DNA of 64,000 nucleotides from Gemelliphila palaticanis (GCA_013415235.1 JACBYF010000002.1:62001-126000), one strand, 5' to 3'; counted from the stretch's first letter, positions 36,881-46,222 are shown. The notes: generated from the sequence alone by a model not told the origin. Made by a program: numbers and translations.

Positions 36881-39614
36881 TTATCTTCCTCCTGATTTTA
36901 TAATTTGTCTACGTTGTGTATTTACTATAATCTCATCTAATAAGTTACCTCCTAAATATACAGGTATTGTTATATCTTGTGCGTTATTGTTAAGGTTTAT
37001 TTTTGATAGTAGTTTGGATATATCTGAGTTACTTTGTGTTACGTTAATTAGTTTTTGTATTTTATATTTTTCTGAACTTGGATTTAATACTAGATCTTGT
37101 GAGAGTCTTTTTACTGATGATTTTAATATTCCTCTACTGTTATCTAGTGTTTTTGATAAACCTTTTATAAAATCTGGCATCCAGCTTTCATAATCTGTAA
37201 GTGGCCCTACTTCTGGCACACTAAAGTGTAGATAACTCCAAATGGTATCAGCTACTCCTTTTACTGCGTCTACTACTGCACTAATTTTATTTTTTATACC
37301 TTGTACTAACCCTGAAATTAAATCACTACCCCAAGTGTATGATGATTTTATTAATCCGAAGATGTAATCTACTGCTGCTTTAAAACCGTTTTGAATTGTA
37401 GAGCTAATGTTTACTATTATGTTACTAATGGCAGATAACATGTTATTAAATATTTGTGATACGTAGTTATATATATTGCTTACTATATTAGTAATTATTG
37501 AATAAATACTATTCCAAATTGTTGATATCGTACTTGATATATTGTTAAGTATAGTGCTTATTGTATTTTGTATTTTATTCCATGTAGAAGATATTAAATT
37601 ACTAATTGTCGTTATTACACTATTAATTAGACTACTAATTCCACTCCAAATTGTTGAAATTATTTCTTTTATTGAACTCCAAATTGTTCCTGTGATAGTA
37701 AAAATAGTATTCCAGTAAGTTGTTATTACTGTTTTTATTATTTCTATTATTGTAATTACTGTTGTTTTTAGAGCTATCCATATTGTTTCAAAAAATAGTT
37801 TAATTCCTTCCCATATTGTTGTAAATGTAGTTTTTAGACTCGTAAATGTAGTAGTAAAATATACTTTTATAACTTCCCAAACTATTATTAGTGTTTGTTT
37901 TACTTATTCCCAAATATTTATAAAGTATTCTTTTATTCCTTGCCATGTTCTTAAAAAAAATTCTTTTATTTCACTCCAATGTTCTTTTAAGTATGATCCT
38001 ATTGCGACTAAAGCTACAACTGCAGCTACAACTCCTAATATTGGAAGAACTGCTCCACCTATACCTGCCATAACTCCACTTATCGCACTAAATGCTCCTG
38101 ATATTGCGGCTACTCCATTTATTATGTTTCCTATAGCTCCAAAAAGTGTACCAAATATAACAAGCAAAGGTCCTATCGCTGCTACAACAAGTCCTATAAT
38201 TACAATGAATTGTTTTACTGTTGGATTTAAACCAGACAACCATGAGGCTAATGAACCAAACATATCAGCTACTGCTTGTAGTATAGGTCCTAGTACATCT
38301 GATATTGCTTCTCCTAATTGTGCTAGGGCTAATTTTGCATTGTTTGATGCTACTTGAAATTTATCAACACCATCTTGTGTTGCTTCAAATGTATTTCCTA
38401 CAACATTTTTATATTCAGACATGCTTTTTGATAAGTCATCTATAGAAAATCGTCCTTCTCTAATAGCTTTAGTCATTTCAGTTGCACCTTTAGATCCAAA
38501 TATTGAGGTTGCTACTTTCAAGGCTTCTGTTTCAGTGCTTGCAGTTTTTATACTTTCTATAGTTTTCTTTAATGCTTCATCCATTGACAGTCCGTCTTTA
38601 GTATATGCAGCTACAGCTTTTTTTAATCCCATCATTGCTTGATCTGCATTAACTCCATTTTCTTCAAATTGGGATAATAGGTTAATACTTTGTACTAAGT
38701 TTAGTCCCATTTCTTTTAATACTGAGCCGTATTGCTGTACGCCGTTCATTAGGTTATCTACACTAATTCCAGTGTCTTGCGATTTTTGTGTTAGTAAACC
38801 TAGTACATTTGCTGTTTCTTTGGTATCTATCCCCCATTGAGTCATTATTTTAGATGACATTGCTATAGAGTTATTAAGGTCAGTTTCATTTATTTGTGAA
38901 AATTTTATAAATAGTTCAGATAGTGTTTGAAGTTCTTCTCCTGTTACTTTAAAACGAGTGTTAACTTCTCCTACTGCTACTCCTACATTATTCATCTCAA
39001 CTGGTAGTTTTTTAAATATGTTATCTGCTACTGATTGTAATGACTTAAGAGCTTCTCCTGTTGCTCCTGTTTTTTTTTATTATGGTATCATAACCAACGT
39101 CTACTTCATTAAAAGCTATTGTTGAGGCAGCTCCTACTGCTATTATTGGGGCAGTTACGTTTTGCGATAGTGTTTTTCCTACACTCGTTATTTTTTCTCC
39201 AGTTTCTGTGAATTTACCACCTAAATTTTTTAGTGTCGCCTCAGAAATAGAATCTGTATTTTTTAACTCTTTATTAAATTTTTCAAGTGCTCCTTCTGTC
39301 GCTATTATTTCTCTTTTTAAGGCGTCAAATTGTTTTTCAGATATATTTCCATTAGCTAAATCTGCTTGTGCTTGTTTTTCTGCAGTTCTTAATGTTTCTA
39401 GTTTTTCTTTAGTTTCTTGTATTGCATCTTTTAGTAATTTTTGTTTTTGTGTTAATAACTCTGTGTTATGAGGATCTAATTTTAATAATTTTTCTACATC
39501 TTTTAGTTCATTTGTAGTTTGTTTTATTTTAGTTTGAACTTCTCCTAATGCTTTGTTTAACTTTAAGGTATCTCCACCAATTTCTACAGTAATCCCTGCT
39601 ATTTTCCTAGCCAC
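36881..39614 (-). pseudogene. Tape measure protein gene, interrupted by a frameshift and a stop
   Basis: One original gene of about 910 codons, now in three pieces. The first part (from GTG 39614) has the usual MARKIAGITVEIGGDT start and coiled-coil. A run of nine A (39070-39078) shifts the frame; removing one A restores reading into TGATGEALKSLQSVAD. The middle part holds the TP901-type core and hydrophobic segments, and ends at TAA 37904-37906. Translation in the same frame resumes directly (VKQTLIIVWEVIKVYF) and runs to 36881. The tape measure sets tail length, so the phage should be tailless unless the lesions are suppressed or artefacts. Confidence 0.85.
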
Positions 39615-39626
39615 TTTATCACCACC

Positions 39627-40153
39627 TTAAAATTTATCCATGTCTTCTTGTGTTGCAAGTACTTTATATTTATATTCATCGTTATTTTTTTCTATATACA
39701 TATCATTAACTAAACCTATGGTTAGTTCTGATAAATCTTCCATTGATAGTCCTAGCTCTACTGCTCTCAATAAAAAAAGAGCTGTGTTTATTTCACGCTC
39801 TGTTTCTTTTGCTTTTTTTTAGGTATACTCATTGTATTTATGTTTAATCCCCAAAGTTTTATTAGTTCTGGTAATATTTTATAAACTGAAAATGTTGAAA
39901 ACTCCTCTAACCATTCATCTACATTACTTGGTATTTTGTTATCTGCATGATAAGCCATTATATAAGCTATATTTTCAAATAGTTCAAGGTTATCAATACT
40001 TATTTCTTTTTTATTTTTAGATGCTTTATCTAATAATATTAAGTCTTTGTAGATATCTCTTCTAAATTTGTTTCTATACAATCTAGGTATTGAAGCTGAT
40101 GCTTTAAATTTTATTTTTTTATCATCTATTAATATTTCTTTTATTATAGCCAT
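39627..40153 (-). CDS. Tail assembly chaperone, frameshifted long form (gpGT-like)
   Basis: The short protein (39788-40153, 121 residues) ends in a Lys/Gln tail. At 39812-39818 it contains the strong slippery heptamer A AAA AAG. A -1 slip there leads into KETEREINTALFLLRAVELG, and on to a stop at 39627, giving about 175 residues. Programmed -1 frameshifting in the two genes between major tail protein and tape measure is a general rule of siphophages. The extension ends 13 bases before the tape measure start. Confidence 0.75.
39788..40153 (-). CDS. Tail assembly chaperone, short form (gpG-like)
   Basis: A 121-residue protein between the major tail protein and the tape measure. SASIPRLYRNKFRRDIYKDL and AYIMAYHADNKIPSNVDEWLE are typical of Bacillota phage tail chaperones. 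They coat the tape measure before tail tube assembly. The stop is bypassed in a fraction of products by the frameshift described for the long form. Confidence 0.85.
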   Translation of the reverse strand: MAIIKEILIDDKKIKFKASASIPRLYRNKFRRDIYKDLILLDKASKNKKEISIDNLELFENIAYIMAYHADNKIPSNVDEWLEEFSTFSVYKILPELIKLWGLNINTMSIPKKKQKKQSVK

Positions 40154-40722
40154 TATAGTTCTTCTCCTTCTTCTTTAACTGGCAAATAAACATTTTTATA
40201 CCAATTGTTGTAGGTATCTTCTGTTGTTGCTTTACCTGTTTTTCCTTTTACAGGACCTTCTTTTAAAGGTCTTGCTTTTATTACTAATGTTTCTGATTGC
40301 ACTTCTTTAGATTCTTCATTTGTTTGACCTTCTATTTTTGACCTTCCTGCAGAGCAGTTATATAAAACATGTCTTATTTTCTTTTTATCTCCATCAAATT
40401 CAAATAGTAATGCAAAGTTTCCTATCTCAGAATTAGCATCTTCTATTAATACTTTATTTTTATCTTCTTTTTCTGATAAGATATCTACTCTAAAACTTTC
40501 TGGTATTAGTGCTAATTCTAATTCTCCATCATATCCCATATTGTTATTTATTGTGTAATATTCAATACCGTCAGCATAAAAACTTGATGGTTCTCCGTTT
40601 GGATCTAGGCTAAGTTTTACTGCTCCTGGTATTGGTATTGGTTTTTGAAATGTTGTTGTTTCTCCTTTTACTAACTTTGCATAATGAACGTTTGATAGAT
40701 TATATTTAACTATATTTTCCAT
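40153..40722 (-). CDS. Major tail protein (phi13 family)
   Basis: A 189-residue tail tube protein. NVHYAKLVKGETTTFQKPIPIPGAVKLSL, followed by FYADGIEYYTINNNMGYDGELELA, is characteristic of the phi13-type major tail family. It forms the hexameric tail tube. Its stop overlaps the start region of the chaperone gene, so they are coupled. Confidence 0.92.
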   Translation of the reverse strand: MENIVKYNLSNVHYAKLVKGETTTFQKPIPIPGAVKLSLDPNGEPSSFYADGIEYYTINNNMGYDGELELALIPESFRVDILSEKEDKNKVLIEDANSEIGNFALLFEFDGDKKKIRHVLYNCSAGRSKIEGQTNEESKEVQSETLVIKARPLKEGPVKGKTGKATTEDTYNNWYKNVYLPVKEEGEEL

Positions 40723-40724
40723 TT

Positions 40725-41018
40725 TTAAACCTCCATCTTATAAATTGTTTCATACATTTGTTCACTAGATATCCATATTTCCTCTTTTTGATATATTATT
40801 CCTTCATTTAAAAATATTTTTTCTAGCCTGTTTTCAAGTTCAAAATCTTTTTTTGAAGTATATAATTCCACTATAAGTTTTTTAAATTTGTAATAAATTA
40901 ACCCATCGGCATTAAATAAGTTGTCCCCAGAATAGTAATATAGTAGGTAGGGTAATTTTGGATTACTACCTTCTTTAAAATGACTATAAACAAAGGGTAT
41001 TTTTAATTTTTCTAACAT
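40725..41018 (-). CDS. Phage tail-completion/minor protein
   Basis: A 97-residue protein starting MLEKLKIPFVYSHFKEG. Length and position between the HK97 gp10-like protein and the major tail protein match the minor tail or tail terminator (gpU-like) slot. LPYLLYYYSGDNLFNADG is a typical segment. Its ribosome site is weak, suggesting coupling to the gene upstream. Confidence 0.7.
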   Translation of the reverse strand: MLEKLKIPFVYSHFKEGSNPKLPYLLYYYSGDNLFNADGLIYYKFKKLIVELYTSKKDFELENRLEKIFLNEGIIYQKEEIWISSEQMYETIYKMEV

Positions 41019-41041
41019 TTTACATACTTAGTTTGTATCCA

Positions 41042-41416
41042 TCACATTTTCTCCTCTAGTTTTTGTGTAATTCTCTCTTCTAAATTTCTAGTAGCTGGCT
41101 CTATATGAGGTATTGCTTTAGTTCGTCCACCATTTTTTTTAGCGTGTCCAAATTCTAGTAAGTGTGTTAGTTGATATTTGTTTCTTGAATGAACTACAAC
41201 CTCAATAGAATTAGCACTTTCTCTTTTCTTGGTACTTTTCCAACTTGCTCGATATTTTTTTGTTTTCACAGGCGCATTATCTTTAATTTCATCTCTTACT
41301 TCATTTCCTAACTCCACTATACAAGATTTTAGTTCGTTTCCTGCTAAGTCGGCATAGTCTTTTAAACTTTTATTAATTTCTTTTGCTAATGAATCAATAT
41401 TTACTTTTTTAGTCAT
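41042..41416 (-). CDS. HK97 gp10-like head-tail joining protein
   Basis: A 124-residue HK97_gp10 family protein: APVKTKKYRASWKSTKK in the middle and HLLEFGHAKKNGGRTKAIPH near the end are diagnostic (the LLEFG-H and PHIxPA pattern). It contributes to head-tail joining. It overlaps the adaptor gene before it by 8 bases. Confidence 0.9.
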   Translation of the reverse strand: MTKKVNIDSLAKEINKSLKDYADLAGNELKSCIVELGNEVRDEIKDNAPVKTKKYRASWKSTKKRESANSIEVVVHSRNKYQLTHLLEFGHAKKNGGRTKAIPHIEPATRNLEERITQKLEEKM

Positions 41417-41735
41417 TTATATTTACCATTTTAAATTTAATATATTTATTATTAAACTCGTCTAAATCTTTCAAATTATATATTTCATTATTTATTTTTA
41501 CTCTGTATTCTAGTGTATTCATATTTTTTAATTTATTACACTTTCTAATTGTTACTAAATAATAAGATTTATTTTTTATAACACCTTGTTTTTCATATTC
41601 TTCTGAATTTAATAATTTTATATTGGAATAACAACTATAAAAATCACTCCAATGTTCTGTTTGTTGGTGTAATTCATCAAAATTAACTATACATTTTTGT
41701 ATTGTTATTCTTGTATTTAATAAATGAATGTACAT
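41409..41735 (-). CDS. Phage head-tail adaptor
   Basis: A 108-residue protein in the head closure (SPP1 gp16-like) slot: LNTRITIQKC at the start, HWSDFYSCYSNIKLLNSEEY in the middle, typical for this small beta-barrel family. It shares one base with the stop of the preceding connector gene. Confidence 0.8.
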   Translation of the reverse strand: MYIHLLNTRITIQKCIVNFDELHQQTEHWSDFYSCYSNIKLLNSEEYEKQGVIKNKSYYLVTIRKCNKLKNMNTLEYRVKINNEIYNLKDLDEFNNKYIKFKMVNIND

Positions 41736-42010
41736 TAAAATTCCACCTTTCTTATCCCAAATAAAAGACTTCTAAGTGTTAGTGTTAATTCTTTATGGTT
41801 AGCTTCTTCTCTGTGTTCAAAAAGATAAGCAACTGTATACATCATTGCTGTTTTAACTTCTTCACATAATAAAAGAGTAGAATCTTCTTCTACTCTTAGA
41901 ATATGCATGCATAAATTTTTTGAAGTTTTTATTAAAGATTCGAGCAGTAAGTCATCATCACTTGAATCTACTCTTAAATATTGTTTTACTTCTTCTAGTT
42001 TAAGACTCAC
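41735..42010 (-). CDS. Head-tail connector protein (gp6-like)
   Basis: A 91-residue gp6-like connector: LEEVKQYLRVDSSDDDLLLESLI at the N-terminus is the hallmark of the family, which forms the ring under the portal. It follows the interrupted capsid gene by 17 bases. Intact. Confidence 0.92.
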   Translation of the reverse strand: MSLKLEEVKQYLRVDSSDDDLLLESLIKTSKNLCMHILRVEEDSTLLLCEEVKTAMMYTVAYLFEHREEANHKELTLTLRSLLFGIRKVEF

Positions 42011-42027
42011 TGCTTATCACTCCTTTT

Positions 42028-43191
42028 TTATCCATCTGTTTTTAATATTTGTACTGCTTCTTTAACTAGTAGTTTGCCATCTACTCTTTCTTTAGCGACA
42101 TATCCTATCATTCCGTTTCCTGCAAATAACTCTGTCAGTGCTTTAAATGAACGAGCTCCTCTATCTCCTATATTATAGTGACTAATATCTCCAAAGGCTA
42201 TAGTATTTTCTGGAACGTAAGGAGAAGTGTGTACTGGATATCCTAAAATTGTATCTGGCTATCCTTGTTGATAGCTTGGTTGCCAGATATAAGCACCATT
42301 GCCGTCTTTAAATTTTCTAATCTGTGCTATTGTTTTATCATTTGTAATAAAAACTGCATTTTTTCGGTATGGACGCTTTAAAGCATGAACTAAGTTTATT
42401 ACATCATCTGCTTTAATCGTAGATACTTTATCTAAATAGGTTCCACCATTTGTTTCATGAAATATTCCTGTCGGTTTATTATTTCCATCTCCATTTAAAA
42501 ATGCATCTTCTTCAGCATTAGCTAGTGCTTTACCGAATTGTTCTGTTATATAGTTTTCTAAATTAAATGCACTATCATAAAGTAGTTCTTCTGTTACTTT
42601 TATAGCAACATGCAGTTTGTGAGCATCTAATAACATTTGTTTAAATGTTGCTTCTCCAAACTTAAGTTCAGCACCTTCATCTATCCACGCTGCAGCTGGA
42701 GAAGTACCCGCAATATTAATTTTATGGTTTCCTGAAGTTGTAATTGTTGTTGCCAATTTGCGTATTATATTTTCTTCTTGTAAAACTTCAATCAAACGAG
42801 AATCATATTCTTCTGGAACTAAATATCCCCCATCAGAATCTACTCCTTCTTGTAATATGTTAGATACTTGTTTGAAATTTGTTCTTAGCGCTTTAAGCAT
42901 ACTCTCTTTATATTCTTTTCTAGCTCGTCCTGTTTTGTTTTCACTATTTTCTCCTGGTTTTTCTTTAATAGGTTTATTAATTGGTTTTTCCATCATTTTA
43001 TCAAGTTGCTCTTCTCTTTGTAATCTTTCTATTTCTTTACTAAAATTTATTACTTTATTTTCCATTTCTTGATATTGCTTAGTGTGTTCTTCAGAAAGTA
43101 ATCCATCTTTATCTTTATTAGCTTCTACAAATGCTTTAGCTCCTTCCCATGCAATACTTCTTTTTTCAATAATTTCTAATATTTTAGACAT
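42028..43191 (-). pseudogene. Major capsid protein gene with an in-frame amber stop
   Basis: An HK97-fold major capsid gene of 388 codons. Residues of about 1-95 are a coiled-coil scaffolding delta domain; the mature shell part starts after. TAG at 42259-42261 cuts it after ...IWQPSYQQG; the frame then continues as PDTILGYPVHTSPYVPENT to the natural stop at 42028. The expected residue is Gln (CAG), so this is a single C-to-T change on the coding strand. Truncation removes about 77 residues, including a strand of the P domain, and should prevent capsid assembly. Confidence 0.9.
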
Positions 43192-43268
43192 TTTTATTCC
43201 TCCTAATTTTTATAATAATTGTTAAGTGTTATTAAATACTAATATTAAGGTGTTGTGTCTTTTGTTTA

Positions 43269-43970
43269 TCACCAATTTTTTATTAAATTTAATCTAGTTA
43301 TTAAATCTTCTGATTTTGTTTTTTCTTCTTTTCCTTTAATTTTACATTTTGTTTCTATCTTATTTTTAAGGGTATTCTCTACTAAAACTTTAGAATATAC
43401 GTTTGATAAATTAGGTATTTCAAAATTTTCTTTTTCTCGTTGTAATATTTCATCACAAAATCCTAACTCTATTGCTTTATTTGCATTCATCCAAGTTTCA
43501 CTATTCATCATACTTGATAGTTTTTGTCTATCTAATCCTGTTTTTATTTCATAGGCATTCATAATAGATTCTTTAACTTCTTCTAACATTGATATTGCTT
43601 GTTTCATTTGTTCTTTATCACCAAAAACACCCGTCATAGGATTATGTATCATTAACATTGATACAGGACTCATAAATACTTTTTCTCCTGCCATTGCTAT
43701 AACTGAGGCTGCACTAGCTGCTATTCCGTCAATTTTTATAACTACTTCTCCTTTATGGTTAATTAACATATTATAAATTTGAGCTGCTGCTATACAATCT
43801 CCTCCAGGAGAATTTATCCATACTGTTATATCTCCTTTATGATTTTCTAACTCCGATTTAAAAAGTCTTGGTGTGACTTCATCATCAAACCAAGACTCTT
43901 CTGCGATAGTTCCATTTAAAAATAATATGTTCTCATCTTTTGTTGTTTTCCAGTTCCAAAATTTCTTCAA
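43269..43970 (-). CDS. Head maturation protease, ClpP-like
   Basis: A 233-residue ClpP-type prohead protease. The nucleophile Ser is in AASAASVIAMAG (about residue 95) and the catalytic His in MLMIHNPMTG; VWINSPGGDCIAAAQI precedes them. It trims the capsid delta domain during maturation. It overlaps the portal gene by 38 bases, and sits in the normal portal-protease-capsid order. Appears intact. Confidence 0.93.
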   Translation of the reverse strand: MKKFWNWKTTKDENILFLNGTIAEESWFDDEVTPRLFKSELENHKGDITVWINSPGGDCIAAAQIYNMLINHKGEVVIKIDGIAASAASVIAMAGEKVFMSPVSMLMIHNPMTGVFGDKEQMKQAISMLEEVKESIMNAYEIKTGLDRQKLSSMMNSETWMNANKAIELGFCDEILQREKENFEIPNLSNVYSKVLVENTLKNKIETKCKIKGKEEKTKSEDLITRLNLIKNW

Positions 43971-45186
43971 TATTTTTATCCTCCTTTTTTATATTAGCAA
44001 ATGCTCCTGCATGTTTTAGTGGTAACATATTACCATTTATTAAATATAGGTCTCCACCTTCTTCTTTAGGTATTTTGTCTAAATTTTCTAGTTTCCTTAT
44101 ATCATTTGCGCTCATCCAACCGTTTTGTCTTCCTATTGCATATCCATTCATTCGAGACTGATAATCACCACGAAGTAACCCTTCTAAATTAAATTTAATA
44201 TAAAATTTAGATTTTTCTTTATCTTTTAGTAATCTTCTATTAAATGCTTGTTCAAATCTTATTACCCATGGATCTAGTGTATATTTTACAAATTCAAGAG
44301 ATTGTTGTTCGATATTAGAAAAGCTAGATTTTTCAAGATCTCCTACCATATGAGGTGGAACTCTAAAAATTCTAGCTATCTCATTTATTTGAAATTTTCT
44401 TGTTTCTAAAAATTGGGCTTCATTTGGCGATATGGATATAGGTGTATATTTCATTCCTTCTTCAAGTATAGCTACTTTGTGAGAGTTATTTCCTGAAAAT
44501 CCTCTAGTCCAACTTTCCCTTAAAATCTCTGCATTTTTTACTGTACCAGGATGTTCTAATATTCCACTTGGTGTCGCTCCATTAGAAAAAAATTTCGCCC
44601 CGTATTCTTCAGCTGCAATAGCCATACCAATTGCATTTTTAGCCATAGCTATTGGTGAGTAACCTACTAAGCCATCAAATCCTAATCCTGGTATGTGTAA
44701 TACGTCTTGTGTGGTTAATTTTACTTTTCCATCATTTGTTGTATATTCATAAAAAATTGTATTGTTTTCATCTCTATCAACTTTCATTTTATCTGGCATT
44801 AGTGGGTAAAGTCCTAAAACATCACCTTTCCCATTACGAATAATTTGAGCATATGCATTTCCCCATAATAATAAATGTGTCATTAGTGTTTCTCTAAATA
44901 TAAAACTTGTCATCTCATTGTTAGGTTCGTTATGGAGTAAGTTATATAAATAGTGGTTGGTTGCTTTTTTACTTCCTAAATCTGTTATTTCGTATATATG
45001 CAGTGGTAAACTAGCGAGGGTTTCTGATAATATTCTCACACATGAATATACAGCCGTCATCTGCATTGCAGTTTTTTCATTTACTCTTTTACCACTTGAT
45101 GTTTGACCAATAAAAAAAGAGTGGTTATTTCCACTCAATTTATTTATTGGCTTATCTCTTGATTTAAATAGTCTACTTAATATCAT
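43933..45186 (-). CDS. Phage portal protein (HK97 type)
   Basis: A 417-residue portal protein. MQMTAVYSCVRILSETLASLPLHIY near the start and RIFRVPPHMVGDLEKSSFSNIEQQ toward the C-terminus are standard HK97 portal blocks. It forms the dodecameric DNA channel of the head. I start it at ATG 45186 with AGGAGAC upstream. Just upstream is the toxN gene rather than terL, because the toxin-antitoxin module lies between them. Confidence 0.93.
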   Translation of the reverse strand: MILSRLFKSRDKPINKLSGNNHSFFIGQTSSGKRVNEKTAMQMTAVYSCVRILSETLASLPLHIYEITDLGSKKATNHYLYNLLHNEPNNEMTSFIFRETLMTHLLLWGNAYAQIIRNGKGDVLGLYPLMPDKMKVDRDENNTIFYEYTTNDGKVKLTTQDVLHIPGLGFDGLVGYSPIAMAKNAIGMAIAAEEYGAKFFSNGATPSGILEHPGTVKNAEILRESWTRGFSGNNSHKVAILEEGMKYTPISISPNEAQFLETRKFQINEIARIFRVPPHMVGDLEKSSFSNIEQQSLEFVKYTLDPWVIRFEQAFNRRLLKDKEKSKFYIKFNLEGLLRGDYQSRMNGYAIGRQNGWMSANDIRKLENLDKIPKEEGGDLYLINGNMLPLKHAGAFANIKKEDKNIEEILELENNKR

Positions 45187-45222
45187 AATTTTGTCTCCTA
45201 ATTTTTTGTATAATAAAAACAC

Positions 45223-45810
45223 CTACTTAAGTGTAGATGTTTTATTGTTATATTTATACATTGCTTTTTCTAATAATATATAATCACAGTGAAATTTACT
45301 TAATGCTGTTCCTTTATCTTGCGTTTTATTATATAGATCATTAGTTCTTTCTAAAATTAAATCTTGATTAGATTTACAGAAATTGTGTTCCTTATAAAAT
45401 AGGAATTGATAGTTCATTGGAAATGAACTAAAATTTATCTTTCTAAACATCCCACTAGGAACTGGCACCATCTTACGCATGTCTAATATACTTAAAATAT
45501 GATATCTTTTACTCATATCATCCTTCTTCTCTTTATAAATTGCATTAGATTTTATGTTATTTGCATCAACAATATCATAAATTAAAATATAATCTTTAGT
45601 TTTAAGATTATATTCACTATGTTTTTGTTTAGCTGACGCCAACGGAATGAAATAATTCACATCATTTATAGTTCTTATTACACCTACATATGGTTTAGTA
45701 TCTTGTTTATATTTCTCATGAAAATATACCTTAGAATCTACTTCGTAAAGATACTTCATATAATTGTAATCTATTTCATAAAATACAACTTCATTATTTA
45801 AAAATTTCAT
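45223..45810 (-). CDS. toxN: Type III toxin, ToxN/AbiQ-family endoribonuclease
   Basis: A 195-residue protein of the ToxN/AbiQ/TenpN group. The N-terminus (MKFLNNEVVFYEID, YMKYLYEVDSKVYF) is followed by the core KPYVGVIRTINDVNYFIPLA and SAKQKH. This aligns with the KAFIGIV...YLAPLTSPKKWH core of ToxN as I remember it; the toxin's Ser sits in the LAS/LTS turn. Start is ATG 45810 with TAGGAGTG upstream; a longer frame would run through the terminator. Directly upstream are a terminator and five 41-bp repeats, the canonical antitoxin RNA. ToxN cuts RNA and is held inactive in a ring with antitoxin RNA. Confidence 0.88.
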   Translation of the reverse strand: MKFLNNEVVFYEIDYNYMKYLYEVDSKVYFHEKYKQDTKPYVGVIRTINDVNYFIPLASAKQKHSEYNLKTKDYILIYDIVDANNIKSNAIYKEKKDDMSKRYHILSILDMRKMVPVPSGMFRKINFSSFPMNYQFLFYKEHNFCKSNQDLILERTNDLYNKTQDKGTALSKFHCDYILLEKAMYKYNNKTSTLK

Positions 45811-45831
45811 TACACTCCTAACGTATATAAA

Positions 45832-45853
45832 AAACCAGGAAATTTCCTGGTTT
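45832..45853 (-). terminator. Terminator between antitoxin RNA repeats and toxN
   Basis: The perfect palindrome AAACCAGGAAATTTCCTGGTTT in two 11-base arms followed on the minus strand by TTTTATATA. Leaky termination here is the standard way type III systems make far more antitoxin RNA than toxin mRNA. Confidence 0.9.
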
Positions 45854-45859
45854 AAATTA

Positions 45860-46064
45860 ACGTTCACATTTAGGATATAGGTAGTGAATCACCTCATTTA
45901 ACGCTCACATTTGGGATATAGGTAGTGAATCACCTCATTTAACGCTCACATTTGGGATATAGGTAGTGAATCACCTCATTTAACGCTCACATTTAGGATA
46001 TAGGTAGTGAATCACCTCATTTAACGCTCACATTTGGGATATAGGTAGTGAATCACCTTCTTTA
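45860..46064 (-). ncRNA. toxI: Type III antitoxin RNA, five 41-nt tandem repeats (ToxI-like)
   Basis: Five head-to-tail 41-bp copies start at 45860, 45901, 45942, 45983 and 46024, differing at only a few positions. On the minus strand each unit reads AGGTGATTCACTACCTATAT, then CCCAAATGTGAGCGTTAAATG. AGGU pairs with ACCU, and the loop UUCAC pairs with downstream GUGAG. That gives an H-type pseudoknot per unit, the fold of ToxI. The AAAUG and UUAAAUG stretches are candidate sites where the toxin would cut the precursor into monomers. Fold and processing are inferred from the sequence. Confidence 0.88.
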
Positions 46065-46110
46065 GTATCCCACATTTAATGGTAGAGAGACACTATCTTT
46101 ACTTACCTAT

Positions 46111-46139
46111 ATTTTAGCAATTATTACTATTTAAGTCAA
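46111..46139 (-). promoter_or_regulatory. Promoter of the toxI-toxN module
   Basis: TTGACT (46139-46134), a 17-base spacer and TAAAAT (46116-46111) on the minus strand. It starts the transcript about 40 bases before the first repeat and makes the module independent of the late phage promoter. Confidence 0.85.
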
Positions 46140-46222
46140 CTATTCTTGATAAAATAAAATATTCGAATCTTCATTTATCTGATTATAAACCTTTTTTAGG
46201 CGATTTTAAATTAATTATTCAA

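Noticed and set aside
37442..37903. Gene-free gap between two tail genes
   Set aside because: Translation in the frame of both neighbours shows an open tape measure sequence after a single stop codon, so it is coding sequence of a broken gene.
45811..45867. N-terminal extension of the toxin to 45867
   Set aside because: The extension runs through the Rho-independent terminator; ATG 45810 has a proper TAGGAG site and aligns with ToxN N-termini.
45860..46064. CRISPR array
   Set aside because: The five 41-bp units are contiguous and whole-unit identical with no unique spacers, and there are no cas genes; promoter, terminator and ToxN-type gene fit a type III antitoxin.
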